A stretch of 64,000 bases of DNA from Bacteroidetes bacterium UBA2664 (GCA_002359315.1 DEMS01000006.1:1-64000), one strand, 5' to 3'; positions 1 to 9,924 are shown, counted from the stretch's first letter. Notes: generated by a model not told the origin, from the sequence alone. Program-made: numbers and translations.

Positions 1-370
1 TCATCTGTTTGTCTTGTTCAATAGGGGGTTTCGTTAAGGGTGAAAAGGTAAGAAAATTTCCCTCTTTAAACCTGATTTTGGTATACCAATTTTTAAAAAA
101 AGTCCTCGGCACCTCGGGGAGCAAAGTACAGGAGTGGACGCTACTAAATGCTCCTCCTTTTTACCACGCAGTGGAGTGAATCGGGGTGTAGTAAAGTCGA
201 GAACTCCATAAATCATGAAATCACTTTATATGAGTGAGAACCCGTTTCCTTTCGACTTCCATCTCGACTCCGCTTACGCTGTGCTCGATGTGCGCTCAAG
301 GTGACGGATTCATTGATTTCAGGTGATGAATTCATTGATTTGATTGAATCTAATATACAATGGATGAGAA
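1..370. other. Intergenic region with repeat-like sequence
   Basis: No convincing gene is seen downstream of ruvB. Bases about 147-205 and 251-307 resemble the intergenic elements near 28.5 kb and 35.9 kb: a CTCCTC run, then a segment ending in GTGGAGTGAAT, and further on a TCGACTCCGCTT segment ending in CTCAAGGTGACGG. An imperfect direct repeat of ATTCATTGATTT lies at about 308-341. A 60-codon minus-strand open frame here has no recognisable family and lies inside the repeat-like DNA, so it is not called. Confidence 0.45.
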
Positions 371-1396
371 TTAGAAGAGACCCGGGCTGTTTGAATCTTT
401 GCCCGATTTACCCGGATCGATCTTTAAGTATTGATACGATTTAAGGGTTACAATTCGCCCCTTAGGTGTTCTCTGAATAAACCCCTCCTTGATAAGAAAG
501 GGCTCGTATACCTCTTCAATGGTTCCTTTGTCTTCACCAACAGCAACTGCAAGGGTTCCCAATCCAACCGGACCCCCTTTGTAATTTTCGATGATCGCTT
601 TGAGTATTCGAACATCCATATCATCCAGACCATTTTTATCTACATCCAGTGCATTTAATGCTTTGTCAGCAATTGCATCATCAATTGACGTCAGATCTTC
701 AACCTGTGCAAAGTCGCGGGTTCTCCGAAGCAGTTTATTCACAATTCGTGGTGTTCCCCGGCTCCGGCGGGCAATTTCAAATGCCCCCTTCTCTGTGATA
801 CCAAATTCCAGAATGTTGGCGGTTCGGAGGGCAATCCTCTGCAGCAGTTCTGTATCATAATAATCGAGGCGCATGTCGATGCCGAACCGGGCACGCAGCG
901 GGGCTGTTAGAAGCCCCTTTCGGGTGGTAGCTCCCACAAGGGTAAACTGATTTAGGTCGATCTGTACGCTCCGTGCGTTGGGACCCGAATCGATCACAAT
1001 GTCCAGTTTGTAATCTTCCATCGCGGAGTACAGATACTCCTCAACAATGGGATTCAGTCGGTGGATTTCATCAATAAAAAGTACATCACCCTTCTCCAGA
1101 TTGGTCAAAAGGCCGGCTAAATCACCCGGTTTCTCCAAAACAGGGCCTGTTGTGGGTTTAATCTGAACACCCATTTCACGGGAAATAATATGGGCAAGAG
1201 TCGTTTTCCCCAGCCCCGGCGGACCCGATATGATGACATGATCCAGCGCTTCTCCTCTCTTTTTAGCCGCTTTAATAAAAATCGACAAGTTATTGATCAC
1301 TTTCTTTTGACCGATAAATTCCTGAATAGAAGAAGGGCGCAGCGTCTCTTCGATCTGTAAATCTTTCTCTTCCGGATTAAGCAATGGATTGTTCAA
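371..1396 (-). CDS. ruvB: RuvB, Holliday junction branch migration helicase
   Basis: RuvB is the AAA+ motor that forms hexameric rings and pumps DNA through the RuvA-bound Holliday junction during recombinational repair. The 341 residues match the usual family length. A Walker A loop GPPGLGKT lies at residues 58-65 and a Walker B with DEIH at about 109-112. A GATTR sensor 1 and an RSRGTPRI sensor 2 segment follow, and a C-terminal winged-helix domain (about 260-330) ends the fold. It starts with ATG at 1396. The gene is divergent from ppk1, with about 190 bases between the two starts. ruvA and ruvC are not adjacent. Family assignment is very secure. Confidence 0.98.
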   Translation of the reverse strand: MNNPLLNPEEKDLQIEETLRPSSIQEFIGQKKVINNLSIFIKAAKKRGEALDHVIISGPPGLGKTTLAHIISREMGVQIKPTTGPVLEKPGDLAGLLTNLEKGDVLFIDEIHRLNPIVEEYLYSAMEDYKLDIVIDSGPNARSVQIDLNQFTLVGATTRKGLLTAPLRARFGIDMRLDYYDTELLQRIALRTANILEFGITEKGAFEIARRSRGTPRIVNKLLRRTRDFAQVEDLTSIDDAIADKALNALDVDKNGLDDMDVRILKAIIENYKGGPVGLGTLAVAVGEDKGTIEEVYEPFLIKEGFIQRTPKGRIVTLKSYQYLKIDPGKSGKDSNSPGLF

Positions 1397-1582
1397 AAAA
1401 CTGTTATAAATGAGTTAACACTAAATTTATCTTATTATACTTAACTTGACGTTAGAATACTGACCTTGAAAATAATAATTCGTCAGATTTGAAAAAATAT
1501 TCCGCTTTACGTCAGATCGTACATTAAATCGGTTACCACTTGAAAGTAATCATTTGAGCCCAAATTAAATCATTATTTACAC

Positions 1583-3820
1583 ATGTCGAAATCATCAGGA
1601 AATGAAGTGAATCGAAAATTTGAGTCGGTGAACTTATTAAATAAGAAGTTCAAGAAAAAGGACGCAAATCCTTTAAAGAATGAAGTTTTGAAAAATAAAG
1701 GTTTAAAAAAGGATCTGAGTCCGAGTGAATTGAAAATTTTTGGCAGTGATTATTTTGATAATTATGAATTGAGTTGGTTAAAATTTAACTGGCGGGTATT
1801 GTCTGAAGCGCAAAGCAAAAGCCTTCCCTTGCTTGAAAGAGCAAAGTTTATCGGAATTGTCTGCTCAAATTTGGATGAGTTTTTTCAGAAGCGTGTGGGC
1901 GGATTGAAACGACAGTTGCACGCAGGGGTATCTGAGCTCTCAATTGATGGAAAATCACCCGAAGAACAACTTGCAGACATTCGGCGTGAGGTGTTGAAAA
2001 TGATCAATAGCTACAGAAGTTGTTTTTTAGATGACATTGAACCCGGTCTGCGGAAAAATGGAATTCATATAAAATCATATGATGAACTTTCAGATTCACT
2101 CAAAGAAGTGGCTGATCAATACTTCGATTCACAGTTGTATCCCATCATTACCCCACTGGCTGTTGATGAAGCACATCCGTTTCCATTTATCTCCAATAAA
2201 AGCCGCTCACTGGCGATTCAGTTAAAAAAGCAGAAATCCGGAGAGTTACTATTTGCACGAATCAAAATACCAGCAAACCGGCCCAGATGGATTGAACTTG
2301 GACGAACAGAGGAGTCCGCAACCCTCATATCAACGAAAGATTTAATCATTGCAAAAATTGATCGCTTTTTTCCGGGCGTGGAAATTCTGAGTGCCAATGT
2401 TTTTCGCGTTACCAGAAATGCGGATATCGAGCGCAATGAAGAGGAAGCAGATGATCTGCTGGAAATGATTGAAGATGAGTTGCGGGAACGGCGATTCGCA
2501 GAGATTGTCAGGCTGGAAATAGATAAAAATACCCCGGCAAAAGTGAAACAGTATCTGCTGAATCATTTAAAAATTGAGAAACAATATGTATTTGAAATGA
2601 ATGGCCCGATCGGCCTTTCTGATGTTACACAACTATATAAAATTCAGGGATTTAACCAACTAAAAGAGAAACAGTGGATACCCACATTACACCCGGTGCT
2701 TCGCCATCCGCTGGATGAAGAAACCCCAAGCATCTTTCAGGTGATTCGAAAAGGTGATTTCATGGTTCACCATCCCTATCACAGTTTTGAAACATCAACG
2801 CAGCGATTTATTGAGGAGGCCGCAAATGATCCGAATGTGTTGGCGATCAAACAGACCCTCTACAGAACTTCCAGTGATTCACCGATTATGCACGCTCTGA
2901 TCAAAGCGGCAGAAGATGACAAGCAGGTTGCTATTTTGATCGAATTAAAGGCTCGATTTGATGAAGAGAGAAATATTTCATGGGCAAACCGGCTCGAAAA
3001 AGCCGGGGTTCATGTTTCCTACGGTATAGCCGGATTAAAAATTCACTCTAAACTCACCATTGTTGTCAGAGAAGAGCAGGGCGGATTGAGAAGGTATGTG
3101 CATATTGGTACCGGAAATTATCATCCCGATACTGCTCAGCTGTATGAAGATTTAGGCTTGTTTACCTGTGATGAGAAACTTGGGTCTGACATCACGGATG
3201 TATTTAATCTATTAACGGGTTATGCACCGGATCAAACATTTAAAAAGGCGTTTGTGGCGCCCAAACATCTCCGGAATAATATTATCCGTTTGATTGATAC
3301 TGAAATTGAAGAAGCCTCCTCCGGCAGAGATGCTCGTATCATAGGAAAAATGAATAGTCTTGAGGATCCATTGATTATTCAAAAATTGTATGAAGCATCA
3401 CAAGCCGGAGTATCAATTGATCTGATTGTAAGAGGTGTATGCAGGTTGATTCCACAAAAGAAAGATCTGAGTGAAAATATTCGAGTGCATTCTGTGATCG
3501 GACGATTTTTAGAACACTCCCGATGTTTTTACTTTCACCATAAAGGGGAACAGCTCTATTATGTGGGATCAGCGGATTGGATGCATAGAAATCTGGATGC
3601 GAGAGTAGAGGTATTGGTTCCGATAGAAAATCCAAACTTGAAAAAGTATCTGCAGTTTATGCTCAATATTTATCTGAAAGATAACCAACAGAGATGGATA
3701 TTGAACTCAAAAAAGAAGTATGTAAAAGTGAAGAGAAAGAAGGGGGAAATGAAGATCGCTTCTCATCAATACTTTATGGAACATACAAAACGTGTATCAG
3801 AGCCGATTCCAAAAAGCTAA
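1583..3820 (+). CDS. ppk1: Ppk1, polyphosphate kinase
   Basis: This enzyme reversibly transfers the ATP gamma-phosphate onto inorganic polyphosphate chains. The sequence shows the N-terminal helical domain (ELSWLKFNWRVL, about residues 62-73), the head domain, and two phospholipase-D-like C-terminal domains. The likely phosphoacceptor histidine is His488 in KIHSKLTIV; a second catalytic histidine is His645 in RFLEHSR. HIGTGNYHPDTA at about 507-518 is a hallmark segment. The first 50 residues are unusually lysine-rich and lie before the conserved core, so translation might begin further in, although ATG 1583 is open and plausible. A second, unrelated polyphosphate polymerase (VTC type) lies at 16.9-17.7 kb. 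Confidence 0.97.
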   Translation: MSKSSGNEVNRKFESVNLLNKKFKKKDANPLKNEVLKNKGLKKDLSPSELKIFGSDYFDNYELSWLKFNWRVLSEAQSKSLPLLERAKFIGIVCSNLDEFFQKRVGGLKRQLHAGVSELSIDGKSPEEQLADIRREVLKMINSYRSCFLDDIEPGLRKNGIHIKSYDELSDSLKEVADQYFDSQLYPIITPLAVDEAHPFPFISNKSRSLAIQLKKQKSGELLFARIKIPANRPRWIELGRTEESATLISTKDLIIAKIDRFFPGVEILSANVFRVTRNADIERNEEEADDLLEMIEDELRERRFAEIVRLEIDKNTPAKVKQYLLNHLKIEKQYVFEMNGPIGLSDVTQLYKIQGFNQLKEKQWIPTLHPVLRHPLDEETPSIFQVIRKGDFMVHHPYHSFETSTQRFIEEAANDPNVLAIKQTLYRTSSDSPIMHALIKAAEDDKQVAILIELKARFDEERNISWANRLEKAGVHVSYGIAGLKIHSKLTIVVREEQGGLRRYVHIGTGNYHPDTAQLYEDLGLFTCDEKLGSDITDVFNLLTGYAPDQTFKKAFVAPKHLRNNIIRLIDTEIEEASSGRDARIIGKMNSLEDPLIIQKLYEASQAGVSIDLIVRGVCRLIPQKKDLSENIRVHSVIGRFLEHSRCFYFHHKGEQLYYVGSADWMHRNLDARVEVLVPIENPNLKKYLQFMLNIYLKDNQQRWILNSKKKYVKVKRKKGEMKIASHQYFMEHTKRVSEPIPKS

Positions 3821-3869
3821 TACTGTTTGGGACGCATACGGTTGCATCATCGTTCAGAACAGGCGATGG

Positions 3870-4634
3870 TCATTGTCCCCTGTCATTTAGTGTGTCGAGA
3901 AGCCGGGTAGCTATCTCACGATTATTGCCATCCAGAAGTTTAACCATTCGTATTGCTTCGATCGCATTTTCTTGATCATTTAACTTCAGATATGTGTTTG
4001 CCAGGAACCACCATGCTCGTTCAATATAGATTTCATCCAGTTCTTCAAAGTTTGTAACGGTGATAAACGAATCTCTTGCTAATTCAAATTCGGAACTGTT
4101 ATAGTATAGAATAGCCAGGTTAAATTCGATCCGGCCCCTCTGTGATTCGTTTATTACAGATCTTTTAAGCTCAATGAACATTTCAATTGATTCATCCTTT
4201 TTTAACATATAAGCCGCAGCCGTTGCCCGGTTAAACTCCGTTTCAAAATTTATTACATACTCCTCATCTGACCTATCCACATTACCTGCAGCCATTTCAC
4301 TGTATGATATGGTGTTTAGTGCCAAAGTATCCAAACCGGGAGTACTCTCTATCACATAAAACTGAAGGGTCAATACCACAATTACCATAGCAGCAGCTGC
4401 AACTACCCACCGGTACATTCTCATTTTGCGGGCCCTTTTTTCAATTATCGCACCACCGGCATGCCGGTTTTTCTGAATCAAATTTCTAAGATGTAACTCC
4501 GTTTCAAATAACTCATAATAATTGGGGTTCTTCAGAAACAGGAGCCAAAGTTCATCTATCTCTTTCGTTGAAAGCTTACCGCGTATATAGGCATCTATCT
4601 GCTTGGAAACTTCAATCGCTTCTTTATTCTTCAT
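3870..4634 (-). CDS. TPR-containing single-pass membrane protein, putative anti-sigma partner
   Basis: This is a 254-residue protein in three parts. The N-terminal 70 residues are cytoplasmic-looking and include a helix-rich stretch like the zinc-free anti-sigma N termini common in Bacteroidota. One membrane helix spans about residues 74-94 (WVVAAAAMVIVVLTL). The C-terminal part carries helical TPR-like repeats (about 130-250, with NLAILYYNSSEFELARDSF). It follows an ECF sigma gene by 94 bases on the same strand, the usual layout of a sigma/anti-sigma pair in this phylum. The anti-sigma role is inferred from context and topology; no ASD signature was proven. The TPR part would face the periplasm and could sense a partner protein. 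Confidence 0.7.
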   Translation of the reverse strand: MKNKEAIEVSKQIDAYIRGKLSTKEIDELWLLFLKNPNYYELFETELHLRNLIQKNRHAGGAIIEKRARKMRMYRWVVAAAAMVIVVLTLQFYVIESTPGLDTLALNTISYSEMAAGNVDRSDEEYVINFETEFNRATAAAYMLKKDESIEMFIELKRSVINESQRGRIEFNLAILYYNSSEFELARDSFITVTNFEELDEIYIERAWWFLANTYLKLNDQENAIEAIRMVKLLDGNNREIATRLLDTLNDRGQ

Positions 4635-4728
4635 CGGATTGGGTTTTATTCGAAATCTAGGGTTTTAATAGCTCAATGAAATCTTCTATTTATATGTATG
4701 AGCTCTTTTTTTATAATTCCTTACAATT

Positions 4729-5271
4729 TTATTTAAATTTTTTTTTAACACATTCATTTAATTTCTGAATCATTCTGTGCTTTCGAATCCATGCATTACT
4801 TACAGAAATATCAAAAAATTCAGCAATGTCTTCTGAATCTGCATTTGGATAATCGAAGAGAAACCGGATAAGTTTCTTGTAGTGGCCTTTCAATTCTTTT
4901 ATACACTTTTTTAGTATCGTCTCCTGATCTTTGTCCAATAACCCCCACGGTTGTTCCAGTTCAGCAACTAAATTTTCATCAATCACTTCAAATTTATGAG
5001 AATCATACTCCTTTCTAATCTTGAAATAACTGTGTCGTGCTGCTGTTAACATATAAGCGAGCAGTCCGGAGGGACTCTTTATTTCATTGTTTTGAATTTT
5101 TGGAATTACATACTCAAACATCCTCTGCACCGCATCTTCGGCATCTTCCGGTTTCGCCCCTACCGTTGCAATTAGATATTTTTTTAGTATCGGCAGTATA
5201 TCCCCGCAAAGACGATTCGCCGTCTTCATGTCTTCTTCATTTATGGCCACAACTAACTCTGAATAATCCAT
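4729..5271 (-). CDS. ECF-type RNA polymerase sigma factor
   Basis: This 180-residue protein has region 2 in its first half (a stretch with EDAEDAVQRMFEYVIPKI) and a region 4 helix-turn-helix at about residues 145-175 (DSEDIAEFFDISVSNAWIRK). Together these are the layout of extracytoplasmic-function sigma factors. The start ATG at 5271 is preceded by a GAGG-type ribosome site about 8 bases upstream. The next gene downstream encodes a membrane protein with TPRs that is probably its regulator. The target regulon cannot be read from the window. Region 2 is divergent, so the family is sure but the ECF subgroup is not. Confidence 0.85.
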   Translation of the reverse strand: MDYSELVVAINEEDMKTANRLCGDILPILKKYLIATVGAKPEDAEDAVQRMFEYVIPKIQNNEIKSPSGLLAYMLTAARHSYFKIRKEYDSHKFEVIDENLVAELEQPWGLLDKDQETILKKCIKELKGHYKKLIRFLFDYPNADSEDIAEFFDISVSNAWIRKHRMIQKLNECVKKKFK

Positions 5272-5418
5272 GAAAAACCCCTCGATATTTTACTATCTAT
5301 CACCCTATTTGTAATTCACCTTATAGCGGACTTCAGATTTCCATTCTCTAATAAAACAGAGCAAATCTATCTACTTTCACTACATCCATTTCCACTTTTA
5401 CATCATCAAAATCATTTC

Positions 5419-6126
5419 CTACATCAGATTCTTGCTTTTTAAGCTAATAAAATCGTTACCGGCAATTATAATATGATCAATCACCGGTATATTAAGTAAC
5501 TTCCCCGACTCAGCCAGCCTTTTTGTGAGCATGATATCTGCTTTTGACTCTTTTAAATAACCCGAGGGGTGATTGTGCACCAGTATAATACTATTTGCCT
5601 GGTTTAATATAGCCTGTCGCATGACTTCTGCAGGTTCAACAATCGTTGAAGTACTTCCTCCTGAACTGATTTTTTTTATTCCCAATAACCTTTTTGAGTT
5701 ATTCAAGAATGCAACATAAAATTCTTCATGCGACAAATCCCGTAATTTCGGTATGAAATATGCCGCTGCAATTTCAGGTGTAATCATAATTACCTCCTCA
5801 CCAAGGGATGCGACCTGCACTCTCCTGGATAACTCAAATACAGATTCAAGTGTTATCGCTTTCACTTTTGCAATTCCGGGAATCACTTTCATCGACTGCC
5901 AGCTCTGCTTCGACAGCTGCCTCAGACTTCCAAAATGAGCAATCAACGCCCTGGATGTATCCAGTACATTGAATCCTTTTGACCCGGTTCGAAGCAATAT
6001 GGCTATCAGTTCTGCCTCCGACAATGTCTCAGCTCCATATGTCAGTAATTTTTCGCGGGGCTGCTCTGTAACTGGCATTTCGCGTACACTTCTCCCAACA
6101 AATTTATGCAATTCAAATTCTTCCAA
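5419..6126 (-). CDS. radC: RadC family protein (UPF0758, JAB/MPN metalloprotease fold)
   Basis: The 235-residue protein has the RadC layout: an N-terminal helix-hairpin-helix part (about residues 20-95, with TLSEAELIAILLRTGSKG) and a C-terminal JAB1/MPN domain with the zinc-type motif HNHPSG at about 183-188. The usual acidic residue after that motif is replaced by a GYLKESKAD segment, which still supplies an aspartate further on. Despite the name, a role in DNA repair is not established for this family. It stands alone on the minus strand, 147 bases upstream of the sigma gene. Confidence 0.95.
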   Translation of the reverse strand: MEEFELHKFVGRSVREMPVTEQPREKLLTYGAETLSEAELIAILLRTGSKGFNVLDTSRALIAHFGSLRQLSKQSWQSMKVIPGIAKVKAITLESVFELSRRVQVASLGEEVIMITPEIAAAYFIPKLRDLSHEEFYVAFLNNSKRLLGIKKISSGGSTSTIVEPAEVMRQAILNQANSIILVHNHPSGYLKESKADIMLTKRLAESGKLLNIPVIDHIIIAGNDFISLKSKNLM

Positions 6127-6418
6127 ACTATTCCACTTTACTTATATGAACTTAATATTTGAAACTCCTTACAAAAAAAATTTTAACTTCTTCGTCATTC
6201 GATTTAAGTAAACCGAACTGTGGGAACATTTTGAGTGATTAACTCCTCTCAATCCCCATTTTTTATCAAGTTATTTCTCAACGAAACATTTTTGACCAAA
6301 ACCGATAAAGAATTAAAATCCATTTTTCGCGTAAACTTCATTATTATTAGGGATGAAACGGAAAGATTTAAGTGTATTGCTTCATTTCTCGCTCAGTTGA
6401 ATTCAAAATCAACAAATT

Positions 6419-6643
6419 ATGACCAAAAAGGAACGACCGACGTTCGAAGAAGCTTTAGAGAAGTTGGAAATGATTGTGAACCAGCTTGGTGATCAATCGA
6501 TTACTCTTGAAACATCTGTTGAACTTTATGAGGAGGGCTTGAGTCTTTCTAAATTTTGTGCTGAGACTCTGGAAAATGCTACTCTTAAAATCGAACAGAT
6601 CGACCAACGTAATAACAGCGACAAAGAAGAAGCCAATTTATAA
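6419..6643 (+). CDS. xseB: XseB, exonuclease VII small subunit
   Basis: This 74-residue, two-helix protein shows the family signature FEEALEKLEMIVNQL, then the conserved SVELYEEGLSLSKFCAETLENA stretch (split here by position: residues about 33-54). XseB binds the large subunit XseA to make the exonuclease that degrades single-stranded DNA. It begins with ATG at 6419, and dxs starts two bases after its stop, so the two are almost surely cotranscribed. xseA is not in the 5' neighbourhood within this window. The xseB-dxs adjacency is seen in many bacteria. Confidence 0.95.
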   Translation: MTKKERPTFEEALEKLEMIVNQLGDQSITLETSVELYEEGLSLSKFCAETLENATLKIEQIDQRNNSDKEEANL

Positions 6644-6645
6644 TT

Positions 6646-8571
6646 ATGGATGTTTACATTCCTAAACCGGGTCCACTACTTAAAAATATCGACTCCCCGG
6701 ACGATTTAAAGAAATTAAAACCCGATCAGCTGCAGCAAGTCTGCGATGAACTGCGTGAATATATTATCGATACCGTATCTGTTCATGGGGGCCATTTTGG
6801 AGCCAGTTTAGGTGTCGTTGAATTAACCGTTGCTCTTCAATACGTCTATAAAACGCCAGGTGATCAAATTATTTGGGATGTAGGCCACCAGGCTTATGGC
6901 CATAAAATCCTAACCGGCAGAAGAAAAGAATTTCACACAAACCGAAAGTATAGAGGCCTGTCCGGATTTCCGAAACGCACTGAAAGTGATTATGATGCTT
7001 TTGGAGTCGGACACTCCAGTACTTCCATATCGGCCGGATTGGGAATGGCTGTTGCACGCGATTTGGACAAGAGTGATAAAAAAATAGTCTCAATCATCGG
7101 AGATGGCGCTATGACAGGCGGTATGGCATTTGAAGCTATGAATAATGCCGGTGCATTAAAATCAGACATCCTGGTCATTTTAAATGACAATAATATGTCT
7201 ATCGACCCGAACGTAGGGGCTCTTAAAGAATATCTTGCTGAAATCACTACCAGCAAAACCTTCAACAAAATGCGCGATGAAATTTATGATCTGCTCGGAC
7301 ATTTTAAGTCGGCAGGTGAAAAAATGCGTAAGATAGCCTCGAAACTTGAGCGGGCAATGACGGCTGCCATCACTCCCGGAGCACTGTTTCAGGCACTTGG
7401 CTTTAAATACTACGGCCCTGTTGACGGACATAATGTGGACGCGCTGCGCAGGCATTTAGAAGATCTCAGAACCGTATCCGGGCCAAAATTACTACATATT
7501 GTCACCGTTAAGGGAAAAGGCTTTGCTCCGGCTGAAAGAGAACAAACTAAATGGCACGCACAAAGCAGCCCATTCGATAAAATTACCGGAAAATCCCTGG
7601 CCCCTCCCTCAAATAACAAAAATCAGCCACCAAAATATCAAGATGTTTTTGGTGAAGCACTCGTTGAATTGGCTGCTCAGAATGAGGATATCGTTGCAAT
7701 CACACCCGCAATGCCAAGCGGTTCGAGTCTATGGCCTATGATGAACACTTTCCCGGAACGCGCTTTTGACGTGAGTATCGCTGAGCAACACGCCGTTACA
7801 TTTGCTGCCGGACTCGCCACACAAGGTAAAAAAGCCTTTGCTGCGCTCTATTCTACTTTTTTGCAACGCGGTTATGATCAGGTAATCCATGATGTAGCCA
7901 TCCAAAAACTCCCTGTGGTATTCTGTATCGACCGCGCCGGTGTTGCAGGGGCCGACGGGCCGACTCATCATGGCCTATATGATGTTGCTTATTTGAGAAC
8001 CGTTCCAAACATGGTTGTTTCATCCCCAATGAATGAACAGGAATTGCGCGATATGCTCTTTACTGCATCTATTTATGAAGATGCTGCCTGGGCAATCCGT
8101 TATCCCAGAGGACGCGCAACCGGCATGGCTATACGCGACGGTTTTGAAAAAACAGCTATTGGAAAAGGCAGAATCATCAAAGAGGGCGATAAAGTAGCCG
8201 TTCTCAGTTTTGGGCCAATAGGAAAATATGTGATTGAAGCCTCTGAAAAATTGGAACTTGAGGAGATTGAAATAGGGCATTTCGATATGCGTTACGCCAA
8301 ACCCCTTGATACTGACCTGATTGATGATATTCTACTCAGATATGATTCCATCATTACAATTGAAGATGGATCCAAATTAGGCGGTTTTGGGTCTGCCGTT
8401 GCTGAGTATATCGCATCCAAAGGTGTCGCTATCCCCGTTAAAATAATGGGTACTCCCGATATTATCATCGAACATGGCACTCAAAGGGAATTGCATGATG
8501 AGGTGGGAATCGGTCCGGACGGCATTATTGACGAAGTTAAAAAATCTCTGGGTGTCCCCGTCAAAGAGTAA
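6646..8571 (+). CDS. dxs: Dxs, 1-deoxy-D-xylulose-5-phosphate synthase
   Basis: Dxs condenses pyruvate and glyceraldehyde 3-phosphate to DXP, the first step of the MEP isoprenoid pathway. The 641-residue length is typical. A thiamine-diphosphate binding segment GDGAMTGGMAFEAMNNAG lies at about residues 152-169. The GHSSTSIS stretch (about 122-129) and the pyrimidine-domain segment GVAGADGPTHHG (about 431-442) are both diagnostic. It sits between xseB and queA with gaps of 2 and 4 bases, so it is part of a tight three-gene operon. Confidence 0.98.
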   Translation: MDVYIPKPGPLLKNIDSPDDLKKLKPDQLQQVCDELREYIIDTVSVHGGHFGASLGVVELTVALQYVYKTPGDQIIWDVGHQAYGHKILTGRRKEFHTNRKYRGLSGFPKRTESDYDAFGVGHSSTSISAGLGMAVARDLDKSDKKIVSIIGDGAMTGGMAFEAMNNAGALKSDILVILNDNNMSIDPNVGALKEYLAEITTSKTFNKMRDEIYDLLGHFKSAGEKMRKIASKLERAMTAAITPGALFQALGFKYYGPVDGHNVDALRRHLEDLRTVSGPKLLHIVTVKGKGFAPAEREQTKWHAQSSPFDKITGKSLAPPSNNKNQPPKYQDVFGEALVELAAQNEDIVAITPAMPSGSSLWPMMNTFPERAFDVSIAEQHAVTFAAGLATQGKKAFAALYSTFLQRGYDQVIHDVAIQKLPVVFCIDRAGVAGADGPTHHGLYDVAYLRTVPNMVVSSPMNEQELRDMLFTASIYEDAAWAIRYPRGRATGMAIRDGFEKTAIGKGRIIKEGDKVAVLSFGPIGKYVIEASEKLELEEIEIGHFDMRYAKPLDTDLIDDILLRYDSIITIEDGSKLGGFGSAVAEYIASKGVAIPVKIMGTPDIIIEHGTQRELHDEVGIGPDGIIDEVKKSLGVPVKE

Positions 8572-8575
8572 TTGC

Positions 8576-9577
8576 ATGAACTATTCGTTAGATCAGTTCG
8601 ATTACGATCTCCCAAAGGAGCTGATTGCTCAAACTCCGGTTATTCCAAGAGACCATTCCAGGCTTCTTATCTATGACAGATCCTCCGGTATCATTACGGA
8701 TGATTATTTCTATAACATCGGGCAATACCTGCCTCACGATACATCACTGGTCGTAAACAATAGTAAAGTTGAAAAGTGCAGGCTTCTCTTTAATGAAGGA
8801 AAGATTGAACTGTTTATCACCAAAGCTGTAAATGACCGTGTGGCAGAAGCACTGGTAAGACCGGGAAAAAAATTCAAAGTTGGAAAAGAAACTAAACTGA
8901 CCGATGAACTCAGCGTCAAAACAATTTCTATTTCAGACGATGGTATCCGAACAGTCGAACTCAGCCATTCATTGAATGATCCAATTTTTCAGCCATTCAG
9001 ACATACTCCCTTTCCACCCTACATTGAGAGTGATGAATCCCTTTCCGATCGATATCAAACCGTTTTTGCTAAAGACACAGGCAGCAAAGCAGCTCCCACG
9101 GCCGGACTCCACTTCACTCCGGAACTATTAACCAGTCTGAAAAACCTGGGAATTGAGAAAAAGGAAGTCACGCTACATGTCGGCCTCGGCACATTTGCTC
9201 CAGTTAAATCTGATAAGATTGAAGATCATATCATGCACAGTGAGTGGTATCAGATTTCACCGGAGGAAGCAGCCGCCCTGAATCAATCAAAAAGCATTAC
9301 AGCAGTAGGGACAACAAGTGTTCGGGTACTCGAATCAGCAATCGGGCCCAACGGAAAATATAATTCTTGCAGTGGAGAGACAGATATTTTTATCATGCCC
9401 GGTTACAAATTTAAAGCTGTGGATCATCTCATTACCAACTTTCATCTTCCGAAAAGCACTCTTTTAATGCTTATCTCCGCATTTGCGGGATATGAAGTGA
9501 CCAGAAGAATTTACAACCATGCAATCGATCAGCAATATCGATTCTATTCATTTGGTGATGCCATGCTTCTTTTATAG
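8576..9577 (+). CDS. queA: QueA, S-adenosylmethionine:tRNA ribosyltransferase-isomerase
   Basis: QueA transfers and isomerises the ribosyl part of SAM onto preQ1 in tRNA to make epoxyqueuosine. Key segments are APTAGLHFTPELL, GLGTFAP, HSEWYQI and the C-terminal TNFHLPKSTLLMLISAF. An open frame extends upstream to 8474 inside dxs, but conserved QueA sequence begins at the methionine at 8576 (MNYSLDQFDYDLP), four bases after the dxs stop. That gives 333 residues, the family's normal size. No other queuosine genes are nearby. Confidence 0.96.
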   Translation: MNYSLDQFDYDLPKELIAQTPVIPRDHSRLLIYDRSSGIITDDYFYNIGQYLPHDTSLVVNNSKVEKCRLLFNEGKIELFITKAVNDRVAEALVRPGKKFKVGKETKLTDELSVKTISISDDGIRTVELSHSLNDPIFQPFRHTPFPPYIESDESLSDRYQTVFAKDTGSKAAPTAGLHFTPELLTSLKNLGIEKKEVTLHVGLGTFAPVKSDKIEDHIMHSEWYQISPEEAAALNQSKSITAVGTTSVRVLESAIGPNGKYNSCSGETDIFIMPGYKFKAVDHLITNFHLPKSTLLMLISAFAGYEVTRRIYNHAIDQQYRFYSFGDAMLLL

Positions 9578-9606
9578 GGAATAAACCGTCATCGTTATTT
9601 GAACGG

Positions 9607-9825
9607 CTATTTCTCTTTTTCTTCTTCGTCATACTGCTTTTGATATCCTTTGGTAATGGTTTGATTCAAGTGTCGTTTATAGTTTTGATACTCATAAATC
9701 CGCACTTTAAACTCAGAATGAAAATACCCGTCATTACAGTCAACAAGATAACGGTTTGGGTCGTCCGTTTCTGTAATTGTGACCTGAATATCCCCCAGTT
9801 TATAAGACTCAATCTCTTTACTCAT
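9607..9825 (-). CDS. Small hypothetical protein (72 aa)
   Basis: This is a 72-residue acidic and lysine-rich soluble protein with no signal peptide and a highly charged C terminus (YDEEEKEK). The middle reads like a small beta-strand protein (YKLGDIQVTITE, YLVDCNDGYFHSEFKVRIYEY). It converges on queA with a 29-base gap. No family was recognised. The coherent amino-acid composition and lack of any better frame on either strand support a real gene, but there is no clear ribosome site before the ATG at 9825. Confidence 0.55.
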   Translation of the reverse strand: MSKEIESYKLGDIQVTITETDDPNRYLVDCNDGYFHSEFKVRIYEYQNYKRHLNQTITKGYQKQYDEEEKEK

Positions 9826-9924
9826 ATTTACAGATATTTTTTTTACTCAGATAAGATACATTTTTTGTTATTAACAGATTGAATGATGATTTTAAAACAA
9901 CACAAATAAACCAAAATATCATTC

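Noticed and set aside
34..216. 60-codon minus-strand open frame downstream of ruvB
   Set aside because: It lies in repeat-like DNA shared with 28.5 and 35.9 kb, has no recognisable family and no ribosome site.
6235..6492. 85-codon plus-strand open frame overlapping xseB
   Set aside because: It overlaps xseB in another frame, and the clear XseB signature decides the real gene.
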